Assembly (NCBI RefSeq): GCF_030733425.1
Contig: NZ_JASHIZ010000003.1
Coordinates: forward strand, 124,001-188,000
Reading direction: 5' to 3'
Length of the DNA: 64,000 nucleotides
Source: Roseovarius sp. MMSF_3350
GTDB lineage: Bacteria; Pseudomonadota; Alphaproteobacteria; Rhodobacterales; Rhodobacteraceae
In this document: piece after piece, positions 45,591-55,044 of the stretch
How the letters are laid out: each line of letters starts with the position of its first letter
How positions within the stretch are numbered: position 1 is the first letter of the stretch
The notes under the pieces: generated by a model
The model's input: the letters and a program-made list of their open reading frames with translations, nothing else
The model's database searches: none
Told to the model about the DNA's origin: nothing
Position numbers and translations under genes: made by a program

Positions 45591-46448
45591 ATGCGCCATC
45601 CTATTCTTATGTGCATCTGCGTGGGCAGCGCATTTGCCCTTTCCGCTTGTGATGAAAAGGCCGGCAAGGCCGACGTGGACCGGGCCCTGTCCGATCTCAA
45701 CGTCGTCGACGAAAGCAACCTTGGCGACGTGATGCTGACGGTCGCCGACCCCAACGAGTCCGTGAAGTATTTCCAGCGGACCCTTGGCGAAAAACCCGAC
45801 CGCATCGACGTGCGCCGCGGGCTGGCACAATCGCTCATCCGCGCCAAGCGCCACACCGAGGCCGTCGCGGCCTGGAAAAACGTGGTCGAGCATGAGAAAT
45901 CCAACAATGACGACCAGGTGGAATACGCCGATGCGCTCATTCGCAACAACGAGTGGAAGCGCGCAGACGAAGTGCTGGACGCGGTTCCGCCCACGCACGA
46001 GACCTTCAAGCGCTACCGCCTCGAGGCGATGATCGCCGACAGCAACCAGAACTGGACGAAGGCCGACAGCTTTTACGAGACCGCCGTCGGCCTGACGACG
46101 ACGCCCGCCAGCGTGATGAACAACTGGGGGTATTCCAAGCTGACCCGGGGCGATTTCGCCGCAGCCGAGCGCCTGTTCACCGACGCGCTGCGTCAGGACG
46201 ACAGCCTGTTCACCGCCAAGAACAACCTTGTCCTGGCCCGCGGCGCGCAAAAGAAATACTCGCTGCCCGTCATGCAGACCAGCCAGGAAGAGCGCGCGCA
46301 GTTGCTTTACACGCTGGGCCTCTCGGCCATCAAGCAGGGCGATACAAGCATCGGCAAGGGCCTTCTGCGCGACGCCATCGACACCCATCCCCAGCATTTC
46401 GAGGCCGCCGCGCGCAGCCTGCAAGCGCTGGAAAACAACGTCGAGTAA
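45591..46448 (+). CDS. Second TPR lipoprotein of the Tad locus
   Basis: 285 aa. Lipobox LSAC with Cys20 (CICVGSAFALSAC). TPR-rich body: IDVRRGLAQSLIRAKRHTEAV, NNWGYSKLTRGDFAAAERLF and LYTLGLSAIKQGDTSIGKGLL. Related in design to TadD but longer and not clearly orthologous. In the same operon, ahead of cpaA. AAAAGGACGC precedes the ATG. Confidence 0.88.
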   Translation: MRHPILMCICVGSAFALSACDEKAGKADVDRALSDLNVVDESNLGDVMLTVADPNESVKYFQRTLGEKPDRIDVRRGLAQSLIRAKRHTEAVAAWKNVVEHEKSNNDDQVEYADALIRNNEWKRADEVLDAVPPTHETFKRYRLEAMIADSNQNWTKADSFYETAVGLTTTPASVMNNWGYSKLTRGDFAAAERLFTDALRQDDSLFTAKNNLVLARGAQKKYSLPVMQTSQEERAQLLYTLGLSAIKQGDTSIGKGLLRDAIDTHPQHFEAAARSLQALENNVE

Positions 46449-46469
46449 CCGGCAGACGAGGCGCGGTCC

Positions 46470-46976
46470 ATGCCCCTTGAAATCACCAGCTGGGCGGCGC
46501 TCTGGTTCCTGCCCTTCGTCACCCCGGTTTGCCTCTGGGTGATGTGGAGCGACCTCAAGGCGATGCGCATTCCCAATACCTCGGTTATGACGCTGGCGGG
46601 GATATTCGTGATCGTGGGCCTGTGGGCCGTCACCCCCGTCTGGCCCGATTACGCCTGGCGCATCGCGATCATGTTCATCGCGCTGGTGATCGGTTTCATC
46701 GCCAACGCCGGCGGTCTGATGGGGGCGGGCGACAGCAAGTTCATCGCCGCCGCAGCCCCCTTCATCGCGCCCGCCGACTGGCGGATCATCATGTTTCTCT
46801 TCGCCGCCAACCTTCTGGCCTGTTTCGTCAGCCACCGCGTGGCCAAGCACTCGCCCCTGCGTCGGCTTGCCCCCGACTGGGTCAGCTGGGACCGGGGCAA
46901 GAAGTTTCCCATGGGCTTTGCCCTGGGCGCCACGCTGGTGATCTATCTGGGCCTCGGCGCAGCCTACGGGGCCTGA
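46470..46976 (+). CDS. cpaA: Prepilin peptidase CpaA (TadV)
   Basis: 168 aa A24 family aspartic protease that cleaves Flp prepilins at the inner membrane. Two catalytic aspartates are present: WSDLKAMRIPN and GAGDSKF. About five hydrophobic spans. It lacks the N-methyltransferase domain, as TadV types do. It must process the unusual DGAVxVDW pilins of this locus. Begins 21 bases after the TPR gene. Confidence 0.92.
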   Translation: MPLEITSWAALWFLPFVTPVCLWVMWSDLKAMRIPNTSVMTLAGIFVIVGLWAVTPVWPDYAWRIAIMFIALVIGFIANAGGLMGAGDSKFIAAAAPFIAPADWRIIMFLFAANLLACFVSHRVAKHSPLRRLAPDWVSWDRGKKFPMGFALGATLVIYLGLGAAYGA

Positions 46977-47107
46977 GGCCACTGCCCCATCCCCGCCCGC
47001 AGGCGACCATAATTTCCGCATGATTTGATGCCATCCTGGCCCGGATTGCGCCGCTCAACGCGGTGCGTGAACCATGTCGACTTGTCAGAAAATACGGGCA
47101 GAATACC

Positions 47108-48418
47108 ATGAACATGCAAGTGACCTCCGGCGTTCAGCCACCCCCGCCGCCGTCCGGGATCGAAGAAATGCGCCTTCCGGTCGTGATGATGCGGGACATC
47201 CTGCTGAAGACCATGTTCCGCAAGAACCTCGACATGGTCAGCGAAATCGCCGAGGCGATCTGCCTGCCCAGGGCCGTCACGCAGGAACTGGTCGACATGG
47301 CCCGCCAGCAACGCCTGCTCGAGGCGACCGGCACGCTCAACGCCAACTCGGGCGGCGAAATGGGCTTTCAGCTGACCGACGCGGGCAAGTCCCGCGCGCT
47401 CGACGCGCTGTCGCAATCGGAATATTTCGGCGCCATGCCCGTGCCGCTCGCCGTCTACCGCGAACAGGTTCAACGCCAGTCGATCCGCAACATCCAGATC
47501 ACCCGCGACGAGCTTACGGGCGCCATGGGCCACCTCGTTCTGCCGCCCAGCCTGCTCGATCACCTCGGCCCCGCCGTCTCGGCCGGCCGCTCGATCCTGA
47601 TGTACGGCCCCCCGGGCAACGGCAAATCCTCGATCTCGAACGGCATCCGCGACGCCATGGGCGACAAAATCTATGTCCCCCGCGCCATCGAATATGCAGG
47701 CCAGGTCATCACCGTCTACGACCCCATCGTCCATTCCAAAGCCGAGGTCGAGGTCGACGACCCCAACTCCCTGCGCCGCAAGCGCACCTTCGACACGCGC
47801 TACGTGCGCTGCGAACGGCCCACGGTCATCACCGGGGGCGAGCTCAGCCTGTCGATGCTGGATCTGGTCTACAACCCCACCGCGCGCACCTACCAGGCAC
47901 CGCTGCAGCTGAAATCGACGGGCGGCATCTTCATCGTCGACGACCTTGGCCGCCAGGCCGAGCCACCGCAAAGCCTCGTCAACCGCTGGATCGTGCCGCT
48001 GGAGGAATCCAAGGACATCCTCGCGCTGCAATCGGGGGAAAAGTTCGAGGTTCCCTTCGACACGCTGGTGATCTTTTCGACCAACTTCCACCCCAACGAG
48101 ATCTTCGACCAGGCCGCCCTGCGCCGGATCTTCTTCAAGATCAAGATCGACGGGCCGAACCAGCAGGATTTCCTAAAGATCTTCGCCATGGTGGCCAAGA
48201 AACGCGGCATGCCGCTGGACGAGGAAACACTGCTGCACCTGCTGAAGGTCAAGTATCCGACGATCAACAATGTCTACGCCAACTACCAGCCGATCTTCCT
48301 GATCGACCAGATGATCTCGATCTGCGAGTTCGAGGGCATCCCCTACCAGATGCGCCCCGACCTGCTCGATCGCGCCTGGGCGAACATGTTCGTCAAGGAC
48401 GAGAAGATCGTGAAGTAG
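47108..48418 (+). CDS. AAA+ ATPase adjoining the Tad locus
   Basis: 436 aa. Pro-rich start (QPPPPPSG), a winged-helix-like N-domain (about 25-110, MMRDILLKTMFRKNLDMVSEI, read in two halves), then an AAA core: Walker A YGPPGNGKSS (166-175), Walker B GGIFIVDDLGR, and sensor segment DTLVIFSTNFHPNEI. C-terminal helical part with YANYQPIFLIDQMI. The family is not one I can name; similar genes sit by Tad loci in relatives (from memory). It follows cpaA by 131 bp and may have its own promoter. It is distinct from CpaF, so its target is unknown. Confidence 0.8.
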   Translation: MNMQVTSGVQPPPPPSGIEEMRLPVVMMRDILLKTMFRKNLDMVSEIAEAICLPRAVTQELVDMARQQRLLEATGTLNANSGGEMGFQLTDAGKSRALDALSQSEYFGAMPVPLAVYREQVQRQSIRNIQITRDELTGAMGHLVLPPSLLDHLGPAVSAGRSILMYGPPGNGKSSISNGIRDAMGDKIYVPRAIEYAGQVITVYDPIVHSKAEVEVDDPNSLRRKRTFDTRYVRCERPTVITGGELSLSMLDLVYNPTARTYQAPLQLKSTGGIFIVDDLGRQAEPPQSLVNRWIVPLEESKDILALQSGEKFEVPFDTLVIFSTNFHPNEIFDQAALRRIFFKIKIDGPNQQDFLKIFAMVAKKRGMPLDEETLLHLLKVKYPTINNVYANYQPIFLIDQMISICEFEGIPYQMRPDLLDRAWANMFVKDEKIVK

Positions 48419-48447
48419 GCGCGCCCCGGAGTTTTCAACAACCCCGG

Positions 48448-48473
48448 GCAAAACTTTTCCTGAAAAGTTTTGC
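48448..48473. repeat. Perfect 12-bp-arm palindrome
   Basis: GCAAAACTTTTC-CT-GAAAAGTTTTGC between the AAA+ ATPase and the helicase gene. A CCCGG/CCGGG element (48425-48448) lies beside it. Belongs to the same TTTTC/GAAAA class seen at 17154, 24222 and 56753. Confidence 0.7.
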
Positions 48474-48494
48474 GGTTGCGCCTACATCTGGCGG

Positions 48495-50897
48495 ATGACG
48501 TCGCTACCCCCCGTTTTCACCGAGTGGTTCGCCGCGCGCGGATGGTCCATCCACCCGCACCAGCAGGAGATGCTGGACCGCGCCGATGACCCTGCCCTTC
48601 TGCTCATCGCCCCCACCGGCGGCGGCAAGACGCTGGCCGGGTTCCTGCCCACGCTGGTGGACATCGCCGAGCACGGCCACGAGGGTTTGCACACGCTCTA
48701 TATCTCACCGCTCAAGGCGCTCGCTGCAGACATCAAGCGCAACCTCACCACGCCTGTGTCAGAGATGGGCCTGCCCATTCGCATCGAGGACCGCACCGGC
48801 GACACGTCCTCGTCGGCCAAGCGGCGCCAGCGCGCCGACCCGCCGCATATCCTGCTGACCACGCCCGAGAGCCTCGCGCTGCTGACCTCCTACGAAGACG
48901 CGCCGCGCATCTTCAAGGGCCTCAAGCGCATCGTGGTCGACGAGATCCACGCGCTGGCGGAATCCAAGCGCGGCGATCAACTGTTCCTCGCCCTCAGCCG
49001 CCTCCAGGCCATGTGCCCCGGCCTGCGCCGCGTCGGCCTCTCGGCCACGGTCGAGGACCCCGCCGCCATCGCGCAATTGCTCGCCCGGCACCCCGACCCG
49101 TGTAAAATTCTCATGGCTGATCCCGGCCCCGAGCCGGACATCGCCATGCTGCAAACCGACGCTTACCCGCCCTGGTCCGGGGGTGGTGCCGCCTACTCGA
49201 TCCCGGCGGTGCTGGAAGAGGTGAAACGCCACCGCATCACCCTCATCTTCCACAACACCCGCGCCCAGGCCGAGATCTTCTTTCACAACCTCTGGCTCGC
49301 CAACGACGATGCGCTGCCCATCGGCATCCACCACGGCTCGCTCGACCGGGCGCAGCGTGAACGGGTCGAGGCCGCCATGCAGCGTGGCGAGCTGCGCGCC
49401 GTGGTCTGCACCGGCAGCCTCGATCTCGGCATCGACTGGGGCGACGTGGACCTCGTGATCCAGGTCGGCGCGCCCAAGAACGTCAAGCGGCTCGTCCAGC
49501 GCATCGGCCGCGCCAACCACCGCTACAACGCGCCGTCAAAGGCGCTCCTGGTGCCCGCGAACCGCTTCGAGGTCATCGAATGCGTCGCCGCGCTACAGGC
49601 CGTGCGCGACCACGATCTCGACGGCGAGCCGCGCGGCCCCGGCCCCCGTGACGTGCTCTGCCAGCACATCCTCATCCGTGCCTGCGCCGGGCCGTTCGAT
49701 GCAGATGCATTCTATGACGAGATCAAGACCGTCGGCGCCTACGCCACCCTTACCCGCGCCCAGTTCGACGCCTGCCTCGATTTCTGCGCCACGGGCGGCT
49801 ATGCCCTGCGCGCCTATGACCAATGGCAGCGCCTGCTCAATCGCGACGGGCTGTGGCAGTTGCGCGACCCCCGTAGTGCCCGCCTCATCCGCATGAACAT
49901 TGGCACCATCCAGGATGCCGACCTGCTCAAGGTCCGCATGCGCCGCAACCGCGGCGGCAAGCCCCTGGGCGAGGTCGAGGAAGGCTTTGCCGCCTCCCTC
50001 ACCCCCGGCGACACCTTCCTGATCGGCGGCCAGATCGTGAAATACGAGGGCCTGCGCGAAACCGTGGTCGAGGTCAGCCGCGACGCCGCGAAGAAACCCA
50101 AGATCGCCACCTTCGCCGGGACGAAATTCGCCACCTCCACCCAGCTCAGCCAGCGCATTCTCGCGCTCCTGCACTCGGGCGACCACTCCGCCCTGCCCGC
50201 CCACACCACCGACTGGATCGCGCTTCAACAGGACGTGTCGCAGCTGCCCAAGGCGGGTCGACTGCTGATCGAAAGCTTCCCACATGAGGGCCGCGAACAC
50301 GCCTGCATCTACGGCTTCGCGGGCCGAAACGCGCAGCAGACGCTGGGCCTGATCCTCAGCAAACGCATGGAGGAGATGGGCCTCGCCCCCATGGGCTTCG
50401 TCTCGACCGATTACGCCACCCTCATCTGGGGGCTGGAGCCGCTGACCGACGCCAGCGGCCTGCTGGACCGCGCGGCCCTGCGCGAAGGCCTCGACAAGTG
50501 GCTCGCCGGTAACCAACTGATAAAACGCACCTTCCGCGCCTCGGCCACCATCGCCGGCCTCATCCAGCGCAACCTGCCGCAGGTCCGCAAGACCGGGCGG
50601 CAGGCCACGTTTTCGTCGGATATCCTCTACGACACGCTCGCCAAATACGACCCCGATCACCTGCTTCTGGACATCACCCGACAAGAGGCGATGCGCGGCC
50701 TGATCGACTTTGGCCGGATCGAGGAAATGCTCGACCGGATCGGCAACCGCGTCGACCTTGTCCGCCTGCCCCGGGTCACGCCCTTCGCCGCGCCGCTCTT
50801 CCTCGAGGCCGGGCGCACCCCCGTCGAAGGCAGCGCACAGGACCGCCTGCTCGAGGAAGAAACCCAACGCCTGATGCAGGCCGCCGGCCTCGCCTGA
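48495..50897 (+). CDS. Ligase-associated DNA-damage-response DEXH-box helicase
   Basis: 800 aa Lhr-like SF2 helicase. Motif I LIAPTGGGKTLAG (about 36-48), Ia YISPLKALAADI, II VVDEIHAL (DEIH), III GLSATV, V VCTGSLDLGIDWGDVD and VI VQRIGRANHR, followed by a C-terminal Lhr-specific domain. Shorter than full-length Lhr (about 1,500 aa). It is followed after 62 bases by pdeM, the pairing that defines the bacterial ligase-associated repair cassette; the ligase and exonuclease of that cassette are not in the window. Confidence 0.93.
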   Translation: MTSLPPVFTEWFAARGWSIHPHQQEMLDRADDPALLLIAPTGGGKTLAGFLPTLVDIAEHGHEGLHTLYISPLKALAADIKRNLTTPVSEMGLPIRIEDRTGDTSSSAKRRQRADPPHILLTTPESLALLTSYEDAPRIFKGLKRIVVDEIHALAESKRGDQLFLALSRLQAMCPGLRRVGLSATVEDPAAIAQLLARHPDPCKILMADPGPEPDIAMLQTDAYPPWSGGGAAYSIPAVLEEVKRHRITLIFHNTRAQAEIFFHNLWLANDDALPIGIHHGSLDRAQRERVEAAMQRGELRAVVCTGSLDLGIDWGDVDLVIQVGAPKNVKRLVQRIGRANHRYNAPSKALLVPANRFEVIECVAALQAVRDHDLDGEPRGPGPRDVLCQHILIRACAGPFDADAFYDEIKTVGAYATLTRAQFDACLDFCATGGYALRAYDQWQRLLNRDGLWQLRDPRSARLIRMNIGTIQDADLLKVRMRRNRGGKPLGEVEEGFAASLTPGDTFLIGGQIVKYEGLRETVVEVSRDAAKKPKIATFAGTKFATSTQLSQRILALLHSGDHSALPAHTTDWIALQQDVSQLPKAGRLLIESFPHEGREHACIYGFAGRNAQQTLGLILSKRMEEMGLAPMGFVSTDYATLIWGLEPLTDASGLLDRAALREGLDKWLAGNQLIKRTFRASATIAGLIQRNLPQVRKTGRQATFSSDILYDTLAKYDPDHLLLDITRQEAMRGLIDFGRIEEMLDRIGNRVDLVRLPRVTPFAAPLFLEAGRTPVEGSAQDRLLEEETQRLMQAAGLA

Positions 50898-50959
50898 CCG
50901 GGCGGACAATTCCCCGGAAACCGCTTGCAAAATCGCTCGCCCCGCGTGATGAACGAAGC

Positions 50960-51634
50960 ATGAACGGCTACGAGTTCACATTGGCAGGCGCCCGCCTCAC
51001 CGCTCTCGGCTCCGGCGCGCTTTACTGGCGTGACCAGAACCTCTTGTGCGTGTCGGACATGCACCTTGGCAAGACCGAACGCCGCGCGCGGCTGGGCGAG
51101 GCGCAACTGCCCCCCTACGAGACGCACGATACCCTCTCGCGCCTGCAGGCCGACCTCGAGGCGACCGGCGCCCACACCGTCATCTGCCTCGGCGACAGCT
51201 TCGACGACGCGCTCGCCGCCCGCGCCCTGCTGGAGGCCGAAAAGCTCTGGATCAGCCGCCTTCAGGCCGGCCGCCGCTGGATCTGGATCGAGGGCAACCA
51301 CGATCCCGGCCCCGTCGACCTCGGCGGTGCGCACCTGTTCGAGCTGCCCGTCCCGCCACTCACCTTCCGCCACATCGCGCAGGGCGGCTATTCCGGCGAG
51401 GTGTCGGGGCACTATCACCCCAAGGTCACCTTGCCGGTCCGGGGCCGCGCCATCACTCGTCCGGCCTTTTTGCTCGACACCGACCGGCTGGTGATGCCCG
51501 CCTACGGTACCTATACCGGCGGTCTGCGCAGCCATGATGCTGCGCTCTGCGGCCTGATGCGCCCCGAGGCGCTGGCGATCCTCACCGGCAAGACGCCGCA
51601 TCCCGCCCCCATGCCGCGCGGCAGGGCCGGCTGA
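50960..51634 (+). CDS. pdeM: Ligase-associated endonuclease PdeM (calcineurin-like)
   Basis: 224 aa metallophosphoesterase. Metal motifs: SDMHLGKTERRAR (D-x-H), LGDSFDD (GD), EGNHDPG (GNHD) and GHYHPK (GHxH). Gly-Lys-Thr-Glu-Arg after the first motif is typical of the PdeM group. It acts with the helicase in DNA end processing. No ribosome site stands out before the ATG at 50960, which lies near the helicase stop, so coupling is possible. Confidence 0.9.
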   Translation: MNGYEFTLAGARLTALGSGALYWRDQNLLCVSDMHLGKTERRARLGEAQLPPYETHDTLSRLQADLEATGAHTVICLGDSFDDALAARALLEAEKLWISRLQAGRRWIWIEGNHDPGPVDLGGAHLFELPVPPLTFRHIAQGGYSGEVSGHYHPKVTLPVRGRAITRPAFLLDTDRLVMPAYGTYTGGLRSHDAALCGLMRPEALAILTGKTPHPAPMPRGRAG

Positions 51635-51705
51635 TGCACCCTGTTCCCATCGCCGCCCACCGCACCTAGACTGCGCGATCGAGACCTCACGGAGACCCAC
51701 GCCCC

Positions 51706-52125
51706 ATGTCCTCGAAAATCGAAACCCGCATCCGCGACAGCTTTGCCCGGCAATCCATGATGCAGACGCTGGGCGCCACGCTCACCGGCATCGCCGAAGG
51801 CCGGGTCGAGATCACCGCCCCCGTCCTCGAGGGCAGCCGCCAGCAGCAGGGCGTCGCCCATGCCGGGCTGACTTTCGCCATCGGCGACAGTGCGGCGGGG
51901 TACTCCGCCCTCACGCTGATCCCCGAGGGGATGGAGGTGATGACCACGGAAATGAAGATCAACCTGCTCGCCCCCGGCGCGGGCGATACCCTCGTCGCCC
52001 GGGGCCGGGTGATCAAGCCGGGCCGACGCCTGATGGTGGTGCAATCGGATGTCTTTTCAGTCATTGATGGGGCCGAGCGCCACGTGGCCATGATGGTCGG
52101 CACCATGATCCCGGTGGACCTGTAG
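51706..52125 (+). CDS. PaaI-type hotdog thioesterase
   Basis: 139 aa single hotdog domain. Signature GVAHAGLTFAIGDSAAGYSAL includes the His-Gly-Gly/Asp-type active-site region (here read as HAGLTFAIGDSAAG), then MTTEMKINLLAPGAGDTL and VQSDVFSV. Hydrolyses acyl- or aryl-CoA thioesters in the cytoplasm; substrate not predictable. GGAGACC precedes the ATG. Convergent with folD. Confidence 0.88.
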   Translation: MSSKIETRIRDSFARQSMMQTLGATLTGIAEGRVEITAPVLEGSRQQQGVAHAGLTFAIGDSAAGYSALTLIPEGMEVMTTEMKINLLAPGAGDTLVARGRVIKPGRRLMVVQSDVFSVIDGAERHVAMMVGTMIPVDL

Positions 52126-52228
52126 CGGCACGACACTAGGTCGTAACCCTTCAGGTTAGCGATGAGGGCGGTCCCCGCCTGTGGGGGCGGTCGGGGGCTG
52201 CCCGGCGATGGCCGCCGGGCAAGAAACC

Positions 52229-53119
52229 TCAGGCCGTCAGCCCTTCGGGTTCCGGCAATCCGTTGGCGCGGCAGCAGGCCGTCACCGTGTTGGCCAGCAG
52301 GCACGCGATGGTCATCGGCCCCACGCCACCGGGAACGGGCGTGATCGCCCCCGCGCGCGCCGCGCAGCTCTCATAGTCCGCATCGCCCACCAGCTTGTTC
52401 TTGCCGTCGCGCTCAACCCGGTTGATGCCCACGTCGATCACGGTGGCGCCTTCCTTGATCCAGTCGCCCGGCACCATTTCGGGCCGGCCCACGGCGGCCA
52501 CCACGATATCGGCGCGGCGCACGACCTCCGCCAGATCCTTGGTGCGGCTGTGCGCGATGGTCACGGTGCAACTGTCTCCCAGCAGCAGCTGCGCCATCGG
52601 CTTGCCCACGATGTTCGACCGCCCGACAACCACCGCGTCCATGCCGGAAAGCGAGCCATGGTGTTCGCGCAGCATCATCAGACAGCCCAGCGGCGTGCAG
52701 GGCACCATGCTCTTCTGCCCGGTACCCAGCAGGCCCACGTTCGAGATATGAAACCCGTCCACGTCCTTGGCCGGGTCGATCGAGTTGATCACCAGGTCGG
52801 AATCCAGATGGTCCGGCAGCGGCAGCTGCACAAGGATGCCATGCACGTCCTTGTCGTTGTTCAGCTTGTCGATCAGCGCCAGCAGATCCTCTTCCGAGGT
52901 GTCCGGCTCCAACTTGTGCTCGTAGGAGTTCATGCCGACCTCGACGGTCTGCTTGCCCTTCGAGCGCACGTAGACCTGGCTTGCCGGGTCCTCGCCCACC
53001 AGCACCACGGCCAGCCCCGGCGTGATGCCGTGCTCTTCCTTCAGGCGGTCCACGTGCCCCGCCACCTTCTCGCGCACTTTTGCGGCAAACGCCTTGCCGT
53101 CGATAATCTCTGCCGTCAT
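52229..53119 (-). CDS. folD: Bifunctional methylene-THF dehydrogenase/cyclohydrolase FolD
   Basis: 296 aa enzyme converting 5,10-methylene-THF through methenyl-THF to 10-formyl-THF. Signatures: [10 protein letters not shown] with catalytic Lys, [39 protein letters not shown] (Rossmann) and [13 protein letters not shown] 53119 with upstream GGGAGGACAG; the longer frame to 53443 would overlap fhs and is rejected. Co-directional 71 bp downstream of fhs; a hairpin lies between them. Confidence 0.95.
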   Translation of the reverse strand: MTAEIIDGKAFAAKVREKVAGHVDRLKEEHGITPGLAVVLVGEDPASQVYVRSKGKQTVEVGMNSYEHKLEPDTSEEDLLALIDKLNNDKDVHGILVQLPLPDHLDSDLVINSIDPAKDVDGFHISNVGLLGTGQKSMVPCTPLGCLMMLREHHGSLSGMDAVVVGRSNIVGKPMAQLLLGDSCTVTIAHSRTKDLAEVVRRADIVVAAVGRPEMVPGDWIKEGATVIDVGINRVERDGKNKLVGDADYESCAARAGAITPVPGGVGPMTIACLLANTVTACCRANGLPEPEGLTA

Positions 53120-53145
53120 GTCTGTCCTCCCGGCCCCAAGAATGG

Positions 53146-53180
53146 TCCCCCACCCTATACCGTTGGTACCGGGCGGGGGA
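53146..53180. other. Stem-loop between fhs and folD
   Basis: TCCCCC/GGGGGA, CCC/GGG and TACC/GGTA arms (53146-53180) separated by small mismatches, with a 3-base loop. No T tract; possible attenuation or mRNA-stability element in the fhs-folD operon. Confidence 0.45.
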
Positions 53181-53190
53181 AACACGTCCT

Positions 53191-54867
53191 TTAGAACAAC
53201 CCTTCGATTTCGCCTTGGTCGTTCAGGCGGATGTTTTCCGAGGCCGGCCGGCTGGGCAGGCCCGGCATGGTCATGATCTCGCCGCAGACCACCACGACGA
53301 AGCCCGCGCCGGCCGAGAGCCGCACCTCGCGCACCGGGACCGAGTGGCCCGTGGGCGCGCCGCGCTGCGTCGGGTCGGTCGAGAAGCTGTACTGCGTCTT
53401 GGCCATGCACACGGGCAGGTTGCCGTACCCCTGATCTTCCCATTGCTTCAGCTGGTCGCGCACCTTCTTGTCCGCGATCACCTCGTCGGCGCGGTAGATC
53501 TTCTTGGCGATGGTCTCGACCTTCTCGAAGAGACCCATCTCGTCGGGATAAAGCGGCTTGAAGTCCGCCTCGCCCTTCTCGATCGTCTCCACCACCTTCT
53601 TCGCCAGGTCCGCCGACCCTTCCGAGCCCAGCTCCCAGTGACGCGACAGCACCGCCTCGGCGCCGTTCTCGGCCACGAAGTCCTTCACCGCCTGCACCTC
53701 GGCATCGGTGTCGGTCACGAAGTGGTTGATCGCCACCACCACCGGTACACCGAAAGACTTAACATTCTCGATATGCCGGCCCAGGTTCGGGCAGCCCGCC
53801 TTGACCGCGTCGACGTTCTCGGCGCCCAGGTCGGCCTTGGCCACGCCGCCGTTCATCTTCATCGCCCGCACCGTGGCGACCAGAACCACCGCCGAGGGCG
53901 CGATCCCGGCCTTGCGGCACTTGATGTTCATGAACTTCTCGGCGCCCAGGTCGGCGCCGAAGCCCGCCTCGGTCACCACGTAGTCGCACAGTTTCAGCGC
54001 CGTCTTCGTGGCGATGACCGAGTTGCAGCCATGCGCGATGTTGGCGAACGGCCCGCCATGCACGAAGGCCGGGTTGTTCTCCAGCGTCTGCACCAGGTTG
54101 GGCTGCATCGCGTCCTTCAGAAGGACGGTCATCGCGCCCTCGGCCTTGATGTCGCGGCAATAGACCGGGCTGCGGTCGCGGCGGTAGGCCACGATCATCG
54201 AGCCCAGCCGTTCCTCGAGGTCCTTCAGGTCGCTCGCCAGGCACAGGATCGCCATGACTTCCGAGGCCACGGTGATGTCGAAGCCGTCCTCGCGGGCAAA
54301 GCCGTTGGCCACACCGCCAAGGCTTGACGTGATCTGGCGCAAAGAGCGGTCGTTCATGTCCACCACCCGGCGCCAGACGATCCGGCGGGTGTCGATCTCG
54401 GCGTCGTTGCCCCAGTAGACGTGGTTGTCGATCATCGCCGACAAGAGCGCGTGGGCGCTGGTGATCGCGTGGAAGTCGCCGGTGAAATGCAGGTTCATGT
54501 CCTCCATCGGCACGACCTGGGCATAGCCGCCGCCCGCGGCGCCGCCCTTCATCCCGAAGTTCGGCCCCAGCGAGGCCTCGCGGATGCAGATCATCGCCTT
54601 CTTGCCGATGTGGTTCAGACCGTCGCCCAGCCCCACGGTCGTGGTGGTCTTGCCCTCGCCCGCCGGCGTCGGGTTGATCGCGGTCACCAGGATCAGCTTG
54701 CCGTCCTCGTTGCCCTGGACCGAGTTGATGTAGTCCTGGCTCACCTTCGCCTTGTCATGCCCGTAGGGCAGCAGGTGCTCGCCCGGAATGCCAAGCTTGT
54801 CGCCAATCTCCTGGATCGGCTTCTTCGACGCCGCACGCGCAATCTCGATGTCTGATTTGTGGCTCAT
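53191..54867 (-). CDS. fhs: Formate-tetrahydrofolate ligase
   Basis: ATP-dependent activation of formate to 10-formyl-THF; 558 aa, the usual size. P-loop [44 protein letters not shown], and [10 protein letters not shown] are all present. ATG 54867 follows AAGGGAAG at good spacing; an upstream start at 54918 is unsupported. Operon with folD; together they link formate to the methylene-THF pool used by glyA. Confidence 0.96.
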   Translation of the reverse strand: MSHKSDIEIARAASKKPIQEIGDKLGIPGEHLLPYGHDKAKVSQDYINSVQGNEDGKLILVTAINPTPAGEGKTTTTVGLGDGLNHIGKKAMICIREASLGPNFGMKGGAAGGGYAQVVPMEDMNLHFTGDFHAITSAHALLSAMIDNHVYWGNDAEIDTRRIVWRRVVDMNDRSLRQITSSLGGVANGFAREDGFDITVASEVMAILCLASDLKDLEERLGSMIVAYRRDRSPVYCRDIKAEGAMTVLLKDAMQPNLVQTLENNPAFVHGGPFANIAHGCNSVIATKTALKLCDYVVTEAGFGADLGAEKFMNIKCRKAGIAPSAVVLVATVRAMKMNGGVAKADLGAENVDAVKAGCPNLGRHIENVKSFGVPVVVAINHFVTDTDAEVQAVKDFVAENGAEAVLSRHWELGSEGSADLAKKVVETIEKGEADFKPLYPDEMGLFEKVETIAKKIYRADEVIADKKVRDQLKQWEDQGYGNLPVCMAKTQYSFSTDPTQRGAPTGHSVPVREVRLSAGAGFVVVVCGEIMTMPGLPSRPASENIRLNDQGEIEGLF

Positions 54868-54993
54868 TTTGTCTTCCCTTTGGACATAAGCGATGATGCT
54901 TCGGGGACAGCCATACAAATTCGGATGCCCTCACCCGGTCAGGAATCCGACATTTCCGCGGGCTGATGCGGCAGCCTGTCGCGCCCGCGTTTC

Positions 54994-55021
54994 ACATCGG
55001 AAACTCGAGTGTTTCCAATGT
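54994..55021. repeat. Inverted repeat downstream of the MOSC gene
   Basis: ACAT-C-GGAAAC-TCGAGT-GTTTCC-A-ATGT, an 11-position stem with one mismatch, beside a CCCGG/CCGGG element. It lies between the MOSC gene end and the fhs promoter region. Confidence 0.45.
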
Positions 55022-55044
55022 GCCCCGGAAACGCCGGGCCGTGC

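Noticed and set aside
52126-52228. Terminator between the thioesterase gene and folD
   Set aside because: A 7-bp GC stem (52201-52219) exists but no T tract follows on either strand; not strong enough to call.
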